From: Anthracocystis setariae
Taxonomy: Eukaryota > Basidiomycota > Ustilaginomycetes > Ustilaginales > Ustilaginaceae
Length of the DNA stretch: 64,000 nt
Direction of reading: 5' to 3'
NCBI GenBank assembly: GCA_928724745.1
Contig: CAKMXJ010000004.1
Span: 868,001 to 932,000 of the forward strand
Shown here in pieces: positions 10,862-21,521 of the stretch. The first letter of the stretch is position 1. Every line of letters starts with the position of its first letter. A model generated the notes under the pieces. The model was not told the origin of the DNA and made no database searches. It was given only the letters and a program-made list of their open reading frames with translations. Both the position numbers and the translations under genes were made by a program.

Positions 10862-12607
10862 TGTTGGGTGTTAGATAGGAGGTGAATCGGAAGGAATCGG
10901 AAACGAATTTGGTTTGCTAATCTATGCGCAGTTGATAGGAGGTAAGCTGCGACAATGTGAGATGATATGGTGGGGTTGATGACGAATCGATGCGGAAGGA
11001 AGGTGGTATATTCCCGATCGAAAGGTGGAAATGATGGTGGTAAAAGCTGAGTTAGGATGCTGATAGTAATGTTGAGCTTTCAAGAATTCGCTCAACTGAA
11101 AATGAGTGCGGAAAGAGAGCGTCGAATTAATTGCGTGGCTGGAAAAAGATTTCTTCTCAACCAACACTCACTCACTCACTCTGTCACTGTAGTGCAGCCA
11201 CAGTCAGCGAGTGTGCCGTTGCATCCATCTATTTTATTGGCATCCAACCCGCGCGTGCTTGTGCCGTGCGGTGCTGTTTGAAAATTGTTCTTCTCGCTTC
11301 CGCCAAAGCTTCTTGAAAATTCTCGTTATCCGACCACATGCCTGCTTGCTGTCCAGATCGGCTCTAACATTTGAGCCTCGAAGCTTCCACCTCATCCTCC
11401 GCCCCTTGTCAGCCAAGACGCAAATAGTGATGTTGCTGCCATCTGTACGATATCCTTCCGCGTCGATCTCGGTTGGGCCGACTCAGCTAGCTTGTTTTGC
11501 TTCAGTTGGCGTACTCTTCCGACGGGGCTTGACAGAGGAGGCGCGCAACTGTGATCGCGTCGGATCGATAGGTATCGGGTGATCCGAATTCAACAAACTT
11601 GTTGGGTAAAATTCGGCCGATAGCATTTCCTCTTTTTTTTTGTGTTCCAGTCAGGTGTTAGAGCTATGAAAAGACATTTTTGTTTTGAAAACAAAGATCG
11701 CTGCGACATGACCTCATTGGACAGCCATGAAAATGAGCTCTATTCCAACCATTCATTCCTTTTCGCCTTAGTACTGTAAACGTAACGTAACGAGGAACTC
11801 GTGGTCGGCTAGCCATGTCATAACAGCAGCGATCAGCTCGGCCGCTCGTTTGAATGCTTCGCCGTCCTTGGGCCTGCAGCATCACTTAAGCCAACACCCC
11901 TCCATCCCTTGTTTCAAGCTTGGGACAAGCTGACATCCTTCAAGCCTTACCATATTGGACCCTAACCCTGCCGTCATAATTGCATCGTCAGCGCCCTCAC
12001 CTTTGCGCCTCGATGTGACAAGGGAATCCATCGAGCCTGTCGGACCATCATCTCCAACCAACAGCATTGAGCTGCACGAAATCGCCGATCAGGGTCCATT
12101 AGCACATACAGCTCCACTCCATCGAAACTGTACTTGTCACTTGTTTCTTATCTTAGGCCTCCCTTTACCGTCTCCACTTGCAACTTGAGGCTCCACCTAC
12201 CTCATCGTCTTGTACCTCTGCCCCTTCTCCACCATCATCATCATCTCGTTGCCGCTCGCCCGGTTCCTCTCCATTTCTTTCTTTCCTGGGCTTTGTCGGA
12301 GTTCGTCCAACAAAAACCTGCTGGCTGAGTGAGAAGCTTGACCATTACTCTTCTTCCTCCTCCTTTCGTCCCTCCCTCTATCTATATTCAGATTTCTGCC
12401 TTGGTTCGGCTTGACGTCCTATGTCCATAACTATCACCACTACCATAGATACTTGATAGTCGAGAGTCGTCGATCTCGCTTTTGTCTGTTTCTCTTTCTT
12501 GGGTTCTTTCTCGTCCTCTGGTCCACCATCGCCGACACTTCACAACCTATACCATCATCACTGTCACCAACTCCCATCATCCCAAATCCTAAGTCGACTT
12601 ATTCATC
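10862..12607. other. divergent promoter region SSE1 / CRY-DASH
   Basis: This 1.75-kb gap contains no convincing gene. It holds HSE-type sites (see separate entry), an AT-rich stretch around 11580-11700 and a CT-rich leader from about 12150 up to the CRY-DASH start. A GATCGA hexamer, the type bound by white-collar factors in other fungi, is at 11563-11568. That hexamer is common by chance in this DNA. Confidence 0.45.
11310..11322. promoter_or_regulatory. heat-shock element (three perfect units)
   Basis: TTC-tt-GAA-aa-TTC is a full three-unit heat-shock factor site, about 450 bp upstream of the SSE1 start on the opposite strand. A second, imperfect group (TTC-aa-GAA directly followed by TTC) is at 11079-11089, about 220 bp from the start. 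HSF control of Hsp110 genes is established in fungi; use of these particular sites is inference. Confidence 0.5.
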
Positions 12608-14486
12608 ATGACGCGCAACATCCTTATCGCACTCCTTCGTAACGACCTGCGTCTTCATGACCATCCCATCCTCCACCTCTGCGCAGAATCCACGCCGTCA
12701 GCCGCCAAATTCAAACGCCCCATCACTCACATCCTCCCGCTCTACGTCTACGACCAACGTCACATCGAAATCTCGGGCTTTCCCAACCTCACCAAGGCCG
12801 ACAAGTCCGGTGCAGGTAAAGGCGCCAGCCAGTTTGCAAAGACGCGCGAACTCGGTCTCTGGCGCACCGGCATTCATCGTACAAAGTAAGCCCCTCTTCT
12901 CTTGTTCTCTCGCTTCTTTGAAAAGGATTCTCTGACGCAGTGCTTTTGTTCGATTCCGTGGTGACAGGTTTATCAATGAAAGCGTGTATGATCTGCGTCG
13001 GAGCTTGCAGTCGGCTGGGTCGGATCTGGCCATGTTCGCGGGAACCCCGGAAGCGGTGATTCCGTCGCTGGTCAATGCCATCAGGGACGCCGGTGACACA
13101 GTCGAGGGCGTCTACCTTGGCAAGGAGATCAACACCGAGGAAGTGAATGTGCAGAAGCGACTGGCCAAACTGCTCGAATCATTGCAAGTCGACTTTAAAA
13201 TGTTTCAAGGCAAAGCGTTGTTGCACGAACAAGACTTGGGTTTTACCATCTCGCAACTGCCGGACGTCTTCACCCACTTTCGCAAACAGGTCGAGGGTCC
13301 AGACATGTTCCGTACGCCTCTGCCCGCGCCCAAGAAGCTCAAACCCTTCGCCGAGGTTCAAATCCCCAACACTGCCGGAGTGTACTCTGTGGCGGAAAAG
13401 ACGCAGGACGAGGTGGAAAAGTGTCTACTAGCGCCGTTGCTCAAGGAGCCGGTTCTCGGTCAGAAAGAGTTGTTGAGCAAAGTCATGGGCGCTGATGGTT
13501 CCATCAGTGTACCCAACTCCGCATTCCCCTACCGGGGAGGCGAGACCGAAGCACTGCATCGACTCGAGACCTACTTTGCCGGTCCGGCGCAACACTACAA
13601 GGAGACGCGCAATGAGATGCTCGGGACCGACTACTCAACCAAGTTCGCCGCAGCACTGGCACACGGACTGCTCTCGCCTCGTCTTATCGCGCAGAAGGCC
13701 ACCGAGCTCGACGCTTCCACCAACAAGGACAAGGGGGGAGGCTACTGGATCCTGTTCGAGCTGCTCTGGCGCGACTACTTTTACTTTGTCGGACGCAAGT
13801 TTGGTTCGCACCTGTTCACGTTGGGGGGCATCGAGGAGGTGCTTTCGCCCAAATCGGCGGCATCAAAGGCGTACGAGTGGAAGGCGTCCACTTCGCTCAC
13901 CGATGCATCCGATCCGTTCGTGCGCTGGGCCACCGCCACCACGGGCGTCCCCATGATCGACGCAAACATGGTCGAACTCGTGCAAACCGGCTTCATGTCC
14001 AACCGAGGTCGTCAGAACGTCGCCAGCTTCCTCACCAAGGATCTCGGCTGGAACTGGCAAGCCGGCGCCGAGTACTTTGAAAGCTGGTTGATCGACTACG
14101 ACCCCAACAGCAACTGGGGTAATTGGCAGTATGTGGCCGGTGTGGGGAATGATCCGAGGAGTAGTAGGATGTTTAATCCGATCAAGCAGGGGAAGGATTA
14201 CGATGCCAAGGGCGAGTATGTGGCGACGTGGATCGAGGAGTTGAAGGATGTGCCCGAAGAGGTGAGGCACCATCCGTGGACCCAGCCAGGGGTGATTCAG
14301 GAAGGGAGGTATCCGAAGAAGCCCATAATCGAACAGCAGATGTGGAGAAAGCATTACTCCAACCACGGTGGAGCAGGTGCAGGCGGTAGGGGCGGCGGTG
14401 GTGGTGGACGACGAGGAGGCGGAAGAGGAGGTAGAGGTGGCCGTAGAGGTGGTTACAACAATGCTTCCGCAGCTCACAATCAATAG
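12608..14486 (+). CDS. CRY-DASH cryptochrome/photolyase with C-terminal RGG tail
   Basis: Two exons, 12608-12885 and 12968-14486, give 598 aa. The 82-bp intron (GTAAGC...gacag) joins ...HRTK to FINESVYDLRRSL, completing the N-terminal alpha/beta domain. The FAD-binding domain shows GGETEALHRLE, FELLWRDYFYFV, MIDANMVELVQTGFMSNRGRQ and DPNSNWGNWQYVAG, the DASH-type signature. Such proteins bind FAD and a folate antenna and repair UV dimers in single-stranded DNA; some act in light signalling. After the fold ends (about residue 560) comes a glycine/arginine-rich tail with repeated GGRGG units, a putative nucleic-acid-binding extension. It is divergent from SSE1. Confidence 0.92.
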
Positions 14487-14568
14487 ATTTTGACCAATTC
14501 TGTTCTGTTCAAATATAGAGCTAGCTTGGCTGGCAAGATGCAATGCATTCTTATGCGCTTTCGATCGC

Positions 14569-15954
14569 CTATGCTGCCCCGATCATGCGCTCAGCCTCTG
14601 GCTTGACTAGTCCGAACCTGTCCACTAGGCTGCTGACGATGTCGGTCCATTCGACCATAGCGCCGAGACCTAGATCGCCACAGGCGAGCCGTTTGTGGAT
14701 CGGACCGACGACATGGTAGCCGAGCACGTGTTTGAGCGTATCGACGTGTCTTTTGGTGAGCGGGTGAAGCCACATGAGAGTGTTCATGGCTGGATACAGG
14801 GTTGTGATGGTGGTATCGCTGTGGAGGGCTCTCATGAAGCTGGTGACGAGGTCGTCGCAAATGCCGGCACTCAGCTTGGCCAGTGTGTTGGCCGAGCATG
14901 GCGCGACCACGACGACGTCGGCCCAGCGTCGCAGTTCGATGTGTAGGATTGGATCGCCGATTTGGTTGAAACTCGTCCATTCGTCGGCGTTGGTCCAGAG
15001 GTGGACGCGATGAGGTGCGTGCAGAGGTGGAGGCTCGTTCCGTGAGGCAGCGAGGTTCTCGGCCGCAAGCGCCGCAACGCTGTATGGTTGCGTTTCCGGG
15101 TGCAACGGTGAAGGTGCAGAGTATTTCGTATTGAGCGTCGAGATGATGGTGCGGTCGTAGAAGTGGAGAGAGTTGTCTGTGGCGATGATCTGGATGCGCA
15201 CGTTGGTGTAGGCCAGAAGCGCTTCGACGATCAGCGGGATCTTGACCGATGCGACCGAGCCAGTGCTGGCCAGCACGAGGTGCAGCGGTCGCCGGGCCGT
15301 CGGGGGTTTCGACAGTGACGGATACGGCGAACGCAGAGATGCAGGTAGCGCCATCGAGCTATGAACCGCAAACGGTCGACTGGAAGTCCCTGCCGCCTCA
15401 TCCTCCCAACCACCGGTAGGCGTATGTGCCGAAATGCTCGACCCCGTCGCCGTCGTGATCATCTCATCACTCGCGCCCATAATATCGTCGATCCCCTTCG
15501 TGAGCCTTCCACTTGTAGGCGTGGGGATCGTCGAAGCAGAAGGGGAGCGGTCGTTGCCAGTCGGAAAGCGAGACGGAGTGGAAGCTGAAGGAGCAACCGT
15601 GCCTTTATTTGGAATGCTTTTGCTTGTAACATTCGAAGAGCTGGCGAAGCTGGGATCGACTGGGTCTTCCCCTATGTGCTGCATCATTGCCTGTGTACAA
15701 GCGTCCGCCGGAGACGAGATTGGGCCATATGGGATGATGGAGGCAAGATGAAATCGGCCCGCCTGAGTGTTTGAAATCAGGGTCCAATCATCCATTTCTG
15801 CGGATTTGGCTGAAGCGCCATGCAGAATAATTACGCCACGAGCGGGTGTTGGTCTCGCCGCATTCATCATCCTCGCCTCGCCACGCCACGCCACACCTGT
15901 TCTCGAGAGAGATCCAAATCTCAAGCATACGTTACATACTCGACACCCTGACAT
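14569..15954 (-). CDS. phosphopantothenoylcysteine decarboxylase (HAL3/PPCDC family)
   Basis: A single frame of 461 aa from the first ATG; internal ATGs near residues 29, 54 and 90 make the true start uncertain. The flavoprotein domain occupies the C-terminal half and begins LHLVLASTGSVASVKIP. The enzyme decarboxylates 4'-phosphopantothenoylcysteine in CoA synthesis. All three diagnostic positions are present in one chain: the histidine in NSLHFYD, the asparagine in PAMNTLMW and the cysteine in LACGDLGLG. In budding yeast these are split between Hal3/Vhs3 and Cab3, so here a homotrimer could be active alone. The N-terminal 200 residues are serine/threonine-rich and probably disordered; a regulatory Hal3-type role is possible. 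It lies 143 bp downstream of DUG3 on the same strand. Confidence 0.88.
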   Translation of the reverse strand: MSGCRVCNVCLRFGSLSRTGVAWRGEARMMNAARPTPARGVIILHGASAKSAEMDDWTLISNTQAGRFHLASIIPYGPISSPADACTQAMMQHIGEDPVDPSFASSSNVTSKSIPNKGTVAPSASTPSRFPTGNDRSPSASTIPTPTSGRLTKGIDDIMGASDEMITTATGSSISAHTPTGGWEDEAAGTSSRPFAVHSSMALPASLRSPYPSLSKPPTARRPLHLVLASTGSVASVKIPLIVEALLAYTNVRIQIIATDNSLHFYDRTIISTLNTKYSAPSPLHPETQPYSVAALAAENLAASRNEPPPLHAPHRVHLWTNADEWTSFNQIGDPILHIELRRWADVVVVAPCSANTLAKLSAGICDDLVTSFMRALHSDTTITTLYPAMNTLMWLHPLTKRHVDTLKHVLGYHVVGPIHKRLACGDLGLGAMVEWTDIVSSLVDRFGLVKPEAERMIGAA

Positions 15955-16097
15955 TCTCTTTCAGACAGACCAAAGCCCACAATCTGGAAGCAACCTGTCC
16001 GAGTTCAAGAGAGATTCCAACATGTCGATGTGGAAAGGGTATAAATAATGCTAAACGAATGCTACAGCTCGTCACTGCCCACGATCAAATTATTCCA

Positions 16098-17302
16098 TCA
16101 TCGAACAACAGCAGACCCCCTCGCTGGGGCGCCTAAGCTCGCTATTGACATGCCCAAATCCTCAGCTCCGGCACCGGTCACCACTGCGGTTGCTGCGCCC
16201 GTCATATTTGGTGGATAACCGGTCTTGATCGCAAAGATCGGACTTCGGATCGTATCATCGCCCTTGCCCAGATGATACTCATCCACGATGGGGAACTGGA
16301 GCACATTCATCTTGGGCGTGATACAAACCAGCGTATTTGTTGGAATCTCCATCCAATCCGCCTTTTCGAAAGTCAAAGGCTCGCTGGCAACCACGATGAT
16401 CTTCTCCCTCTTATCCGTCTTGACCATTCTATAGGTGCCTGGTGAATGCTCGTAGAAGCTAGTTCCCGAAGAGAAATACAGCGAGGCGGCTTGATCCTGT
16501 TTGCTGGAAACGTAGCGGGTGCAGATGATCGACTGGCCGTCGGTGACGCAAAAGTTCATCAGCGAGGGTTCGCTGATGTTGGCTTCGCGTGCCCAGGTGT
16601 TGAAGTCATGAATGGTGGCCAGCATGGCATCGCCAAGTTCCTTGTAGCTAAACGGCTGTGTGGAGAGCGGATTGGAGAGGTGCGACAGGAAGACGGCAAA
16701 CGCGAACTCCGAGTCGGTGTGGCCTTGAGGAAAGAGGAAGAGCGACTCGGGGAGCGAAGCAAGCACTTTGCGCTTGATCTTGGAAAAGTCAGAGATTTGG
16801 CCGTTGTGCATCCACATAAGACGGCCGTAGCGCCATGGATGACAGTTGGTTTCCGATAGGGCTCCGGCGGTGGAAGCGCGGACGTGGGCAAAGACGAGTG
16901 GCGACTTGATCTTTTCGGCAATACGTTGAAGGTTCTGGTTGTTCCAAGCGGGTGTTACAGAGGTAAAGATACAAGGTGCGTTGCCAAGTTCCGGGTCTGG
17001 AGTGGTATCGTACCATCCTACACCGAAGCCATCGCCGTTGACAGCCCGGGTTGCATCGAGACGCAGTCGTGAGTCGAAGGCTTGGTTGATGATCGAGTGT
17101 GCCGGCCTAGTGACGAGGTGGCAGAGCTGAATCGGGTCGGCGCCCTTGAAGACTAGATACGGCATGATCCAGAAGTCAAAATGACAAAGCACAGGGATGC
17201 AAGGTTGGTCAGTAACGATGAGCTAGCTCTCGATCAAGTCGCATCAGAAAGAGATTCACGACCTAGGATGTTGATAGAGTACTTACCTAGAAGCCTACAC
17301 AT
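16098..17302 (-). CDS. DUG3: glutamine amidotransferase-like glutathione-degradation subunit
   Basis: Two exons on the minus strand: a 16-nt first exon (17302-17287) and 17152-16098, giving 356 aa. The micro-exon reads Met-Cys-Arg-Leu-Leu plus one base and is followed by GTAAGT. The 134-bp intron ends in tatctag. Splicing gives MCRLLVFKGADPI, which matches the N-terminus of Dug3 and supplies the Cys2 nucleophile of class II amidotransferases. The unspliced frame begins at an upstream ATG (17192) and lacks that cysteine. Further signatures are TRPAHSIINQAFDSRLRL, NGDGFGVGWY, FAHVRAST, SETNCHP, MHNGQI and TDSEFAFAVF. With Dug2 the protein cleaves glutathione in the cytosol. Length agrees with yeast Dug3 (357 aa). 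Confidence 0.93.
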
Positions 17303-17817
17303 GACGCTAGTGTGTGTCTGTGTATCTGTAGTAGCTCGCCTACGTAGTGGTGAAGAAGCTGAACAACTGAGGAGTCAAGATGGCGAATCCAGTAAACTCA
17401 CCTGCTGATACGCTTTCGCATGCATTGCCATATTTTCTAATCGGCAGAGCTTATCGCGTCATCCCACCATTTAGGCTATGCGGGGTCTGCAAACAATTAA
17501 AAAAAAACAAAAAACAAAAAAACAAAAAAAAAAAGAAATCAACACTTTTTTCCAATTTTATTCCCACAAAAATTGAGGCGACAAAAACAGACCGAGGAAA
17601 TGCAGATTTATTCGCCGAGTCGGCCACTATTCACGATATTGGTGGGTTGCGTTTGTGTTGGTCTTCGCTCCATCATGTGTTACTTTCCTCTTTCTCCTTT
17701 CGGTTTTCGTCGCGATCAAAGGTAAGCGGTGACGAGCTTAGCCTCATCGTCATTTTTCATCAAGACCAGGACAAGGCACTCCAAGCAGATCCCATGACAT
17801 TGCGAAAGTGAGCAACG
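17303..17817. other. divergent promoter region DUG3 / kinase
   Basis: This 515-bp gap shows no gene. An A-rich run broken by single C bases lies at about 17499-17537. Confidence 0.5.
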
Positions 17818-19347
17818 ATGCCCCAGCTCGATTCGTTCGATGCAGCCCTTGCTGCAGCCGCCTCCTCTTCGTCCTCTTCTGCAGCGCAGTCCTCTAAGCG
17901 CGTACTGGTTGGTGGGACCTTCTTGCACAACCCCGGCTCTCCTTCGATTGATTGGAATTTCGTCACCAGCAAGCTCATCTCCCATAGCGATGGGCTCTGT
18001 TCTTACGTCTACCGTTGTCCGCTCTCCACTCCGTCCCCGCCTTGGCCATACTCCGCCTCCGCCTCCGCCTCCGCCTCAACCACTACCACCTCTTTCAACT
18101 TATCGCCGCTTCACTCCGCAGTCGAAGCCGCCGACGGAGTTCCAGGATGGATCTGCATCAAACGCGTCCAGGAGGATGAGCAACCTGCGCCGCACTCGAT
18201 CGATCTTGAAATCGCGCTCCTCGATACCGTCGCACCGCACCGCAACATTGTGGCGTTACTAGCGGCGATCTACGATGTTTCGGACCCGTTTGGCAAGACG
18301 ATAGATCTAGTAATGCCATTGTATGCTGCTGCATTGGACGAAGTGTTGCAGGAGCCGACGTTACATCCGGAGCTGGGGTTGGACGATGGGTTGGGTGAAT
18401 CGCAACGGCCGGGGAGATCGATACAGCGATTATGGATGTTGCCGACTGGATCGTTTGAGGGGTTTGCTGTGAGCTTAGCGAAGCAATTGCTGGGTGCTTT
18501 GGGGTGGTTGCATGATCATGGCGTGGCGCATAGGGATGTCAAGCCGAGTAACATCTTGCTTTCGCACAATGGGACGGTCAAGTTGATCGACCTGGGTACG
18601 GCGTACACGGCTTTTCCACCGAGATCGTCTCTGGCTGGGGTTGAGGGGAGCAGGATCGGGAAGGAGGACAAGGAGAGGTCGGGTGGAATGGTATGTCAGG
18701 TGGGGACTGGAGTGTTTCGTGCGCCCGAGCTGCTGTTTTCACCCATCAACGGATACGATGCATTTGCGGTGGATGTTTGGGCAGCGGGTGTGACCCTCGC
18801 GCACCTCTTCACTCCACTCACCGCACTTGCTCGCCCAACCGCCACCGCAGTAGCAGACAGCCTCGCCGACGAGAGGAGAGACTGGCAAAAAGCATTCGAT
18901 TCCAACGCACCTCTCGCCTCCCCCTCGCTCAGCGAATCCTCATCCTATTGGGAAGAAGATATCCAACCCTATGGTCCCATCCCAACAACCCCATCGGGAT
19001 ACATCCGAACCTCGCTCTTTCAACCCGACTCCGGCGATATCGGTCTAGCCGCTAGCATCTTCCACCTCCTCGGCCTCCCCGATTCCATCCACGTCTGGCC
19101 AGAAGCACAACACTTCCAACCACCCCTCCACAGACTACCCTTCGCCAAAACAATCGGCATAGGCCTCCTCACCAATTTACCCCTCTTCACTCCCTCCTCC
19201 TCCTCCTCCTCCTCCTCCAAACAGCTCGAAACTTTGGTTCGCAACATCATCCAACCAGCACTCAGCTTGTCAGCAGCCGCAAGACCTTCCCCCACATCCT
19301 TGCTCGCCACTCTCGAGCTCTCTACTTCCTCATCCACTTCAGCATAA
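17818..19347 (+). CDS. divergent protein kinase, CDK-activating-kinase-like (Cak1/Csk1 type)
   Basis: A single exon of 509 aa. Conserved kinase elements are the lysine in WICIKRV (about 115), the catalytic loop HRDVKPSN (238-245), DLG at 258-260 in place of DFG, and the activation-segment end GTGVFRAPELLF with DAFAVDVWAAGVTLAHLF. The usual glycine-rich loop is absent: SDGLCSYVYRC stands at its position, as in Cak1-type kinases. Insertions after the catalytic core and serine runs (TCC repeats near 19196) enlarge it. CAK-like activity on cyclin-dependent kinases is inferred from the loop pattern; a different CMGC-like kinase is possible. It has C-ending codons at both ends and G/T-ending codons at about 18250-18780. 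Confidence 0.7.
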   Translation: MPQLDSFDAALAAAASSSSSSAAQSSKRVLVGGTFLHNPGSPSIDWNFVTSKLISHSDGLCSYVYRCPLSTPSPPWPYSASASASASTTTTSFNLSPLHSAVEAADGVPGWICIKRVQEDEQPAPHSIDLEIALLDTVAPHRNIVALLAAIYDVSDPFGKTIDLVMPLYAAALDEVLQEPTLHPELGLDDGLGESQRPGRSIQRLWMLPTGSFEGFAVSLAKQLLGALGWLHDHGVAHRDVKPSNILLSHNGTVKLIDLGTAYTAFPPRSSLAGVEGSRIGKEDKERSGGMVCQVGTGVFRAPELLFSPINGYDAFAVDVWAAGVTLAHLFTPLTALARPTATAVADSLADERRDWQKAFDSNAPLASPSLSESSSYWEEDIQPYGPIPTTPSGYIRTSLFQPDSGDIGLAASIFHLLGLPDSIHVWPEAQHFQPPLHRLPFAKTIGIGLLTNLPLFTPSSSSSSSSKQLETLVRNIIQPALSLSAAARPSPTSLLATLELSTSSSTSA

Positions 19348-20004
19348 TCTCGTAAATGCATACACGCACCCCCTGAATGAAAGAAACAAGTGAAGATAGT
19401 ATTTCGAGACACGACAAACGCAATGATTCCGAACAGCATCAGTTTTGAGATCCCCGAGTTGTGCAGGCGCTTCGTCGACCAAGAGCGAGACCTGACAAAG
19501 TCTATTGCTGCTCTTAGTGTCGAAGACGCCCGCCAAACCAAGGATACCAATCGGGCTGAGCAGAGTGTGGATGATGGTGATACAGGGATGACATGATCAT
19601 ACCGGATGATCCAAAGAAACTAGGCGTCGCGGAGCGTTGACTGCATCTTCCTGCAGTGAAGCCTCGCAAGAGACAAAGAGACTGGACCGACATCGGCAAG
19701 GTATACTAGGGGAGCACGGGTAAGGCGCGAATTAAGCTAGATGACGCGAAGAGAGAAGGAGGAGATGCGACGAGGAGGGAGAACATGCGATGAACAATGG
19801 TGGTACAAGATGCGAGGGAGCAGGGTTACAGCATAGAGAGGGACGGAAAGGGTGAATGCGATTAGGAAGGAGGATTGCCAGAGCGACGACAAGAGGAAAC
19901 CGTGACGAGCATAACAATCGTACAAGAGTTGCTTGCAAACGCGAACGGATTCCAAGGTGGCGTCGAGCGAGGAGCGGCCACGGAGAGGACAGTCCCCGTG
20001 AGGA
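19348..20004. other. convergent intergenic region
   Basis: 657 bp between the ends of the kinase and the cyclin. No gene, RNA or clear repeat is visible. Confidence 0.5.
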
Positions 20005-21521
20005 TTATCGGATCTCGGCAGGAACAGGAGCGCGAGGGAAAGGAAGAGCGACATGGACCAGAGACTGCTGCGACTTCTGCTCATCTGCGAGATGGCGATA
20101 CTTGGGGTGCACCTGGCTAGGAAGGCGCGGACTCACAGCGCGCAGCTCAGTGTCAAGAGCAACTGCAGCGCCAGTGACATTGTCCGACTGCGATCTACTC
20201 AAGCTGCTGCGTCTGCCAGCAGCGGCGACAGCATCAGCAGGAGCAGCAGCCTTCTGCGCAGCGTGAGCACGCTTGAGCTCAGCGGTCCAATTTTCCCATT
20301 CGCCTACCGACACCACAAGACGGTAGTCGATGGCTTTGAGAAAGGCGCGCTCAAGCTTACCGAGATCTTTGACGGGCAGGCCCGAAATCTTAGACCATGC
20401 GCGGTTCGAGTAAGTGCGATCCTGCACAAACTTGGATGCGGTCATGATCGAAGCAAGAAACATGCGTCTGGGGCAACGGATGAGGCTAAGCTCTTCGTTG
20501 GTCATGCCGAGCATGGCGGATGAGGCATGCGTCTCGACCTCGATCGAGATGCCAGCGGCAGTCGTCGACTCCTTGAGAGGGTGCTGCTGCGTATTCTTGG
20601 CAGCCTCACCAAGTCGGACACAGTACAGTAGGGCCGCCTGCAAGGTCGAGCAAGAGGTACGACCACGGCGGAGGGTCTCGCGAACAAAGACCTGAAGAGG
20701 CAAGGCGCTTTTGCCCTTGGCCAAATCACACGAGGCCGAAGGGGTCGAGGCATTCCAGATGGCGTCAAGCGTGCGACAAGCAGCATCTGTGTAGTGGACG
20801 AGCGCAAGGTACAGCAATTCACTCGGCAAATCAGCAAGCGACTCTACGAAAGAGGGGCGACGGGACCTATGAAGAGAAGTCAAAGGTACTTACCGACAAG
20901 GCAGTCGACGAGAGCGTTCTTGGTGATGCACTCTGACGACGACGGTGATGGCGACGAGGAGGCAGGCGAAATGCTCGAAACAGGGGCGACAGCAGGGGGA
21001 AGCGGGGCCGTGGTGGCAGGTGCAACAACCGGTTGCGAGGCGGTGTTGACCACTTCCGAGGCGAGTCGGACTACTTCACCCTGAAGATCACGGATGCGCT
21101 TGGCGCAGCGCTCTCGCTCGCTTTGAGAGGCAGCGAGCAGATCAGCACGCCAAGAGGCGAGGTCGTCTAGTTGCTGCTGAGAAGAGCTTTCGCTCATGGA
21201 GCTCTTGCGGGAAGAAGGGGTCTGCTCGCCAATGCTGGTCTGCGAGTCGTAGCCACATTCGGAACCATCGTTCTCCGAGGAGAAGACCGAAGCATGGCTG
21301 GAGGCAGCCGAAGACGAGTAGGAGGAAGCGTTCGAGTTGGATCGGGAGCGCTTACCGCAGACCGTAGGATTCGCCAGGGCGAGTCCATGTGCAGAGCTGA
21401 GGCGGGACTTGCCAAGCACCGACTGCTCGAGGGCAGTGGTGTGGCTAGCCAAGTTAAATCCATTCAGTTCGACATAGTCGGAGAAGACCATGTTGGCCCT
21501 GTACAGATCGAGAGACTGCAT
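20005..21521 (-). CDS. Pho80/PCL-type cyclin
   Basis: Two exons on the minus strand, 21521-20894 and 20786-20005, give 469 aa. The donor is GTAAGT at 20893. Several acceptors are possible; cacag ending at 20787 (107-bp intron, ctgat branch-like site) is chosen because it restores ALVDCLV-DAACRTLDAIW, the start of the PCL cyclin box. The box continues with LQAALLYCVRL, CPRRMFLASIMTASKFVQD and LGKLERAFLKAIDYRL. Residues before it are serine-rich with a short coiled segment. PCL cyclins activate Pho85-type CDKs in polarity, cell-cycle and phosphate control; the sequence does not show which. A ttgcag acceptor two bases before the ATG suggests a leader intron or an unseen upstream exon. Confidence 0.82.

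Noticed and set aside
20867..20893. 27-nt intron in the cyclin gene (GTAAGT to catag)
   Set aside because: Too short for a spliceosomal intron and it breaks the cyclin-box start; the 107-nt alternative restores it.
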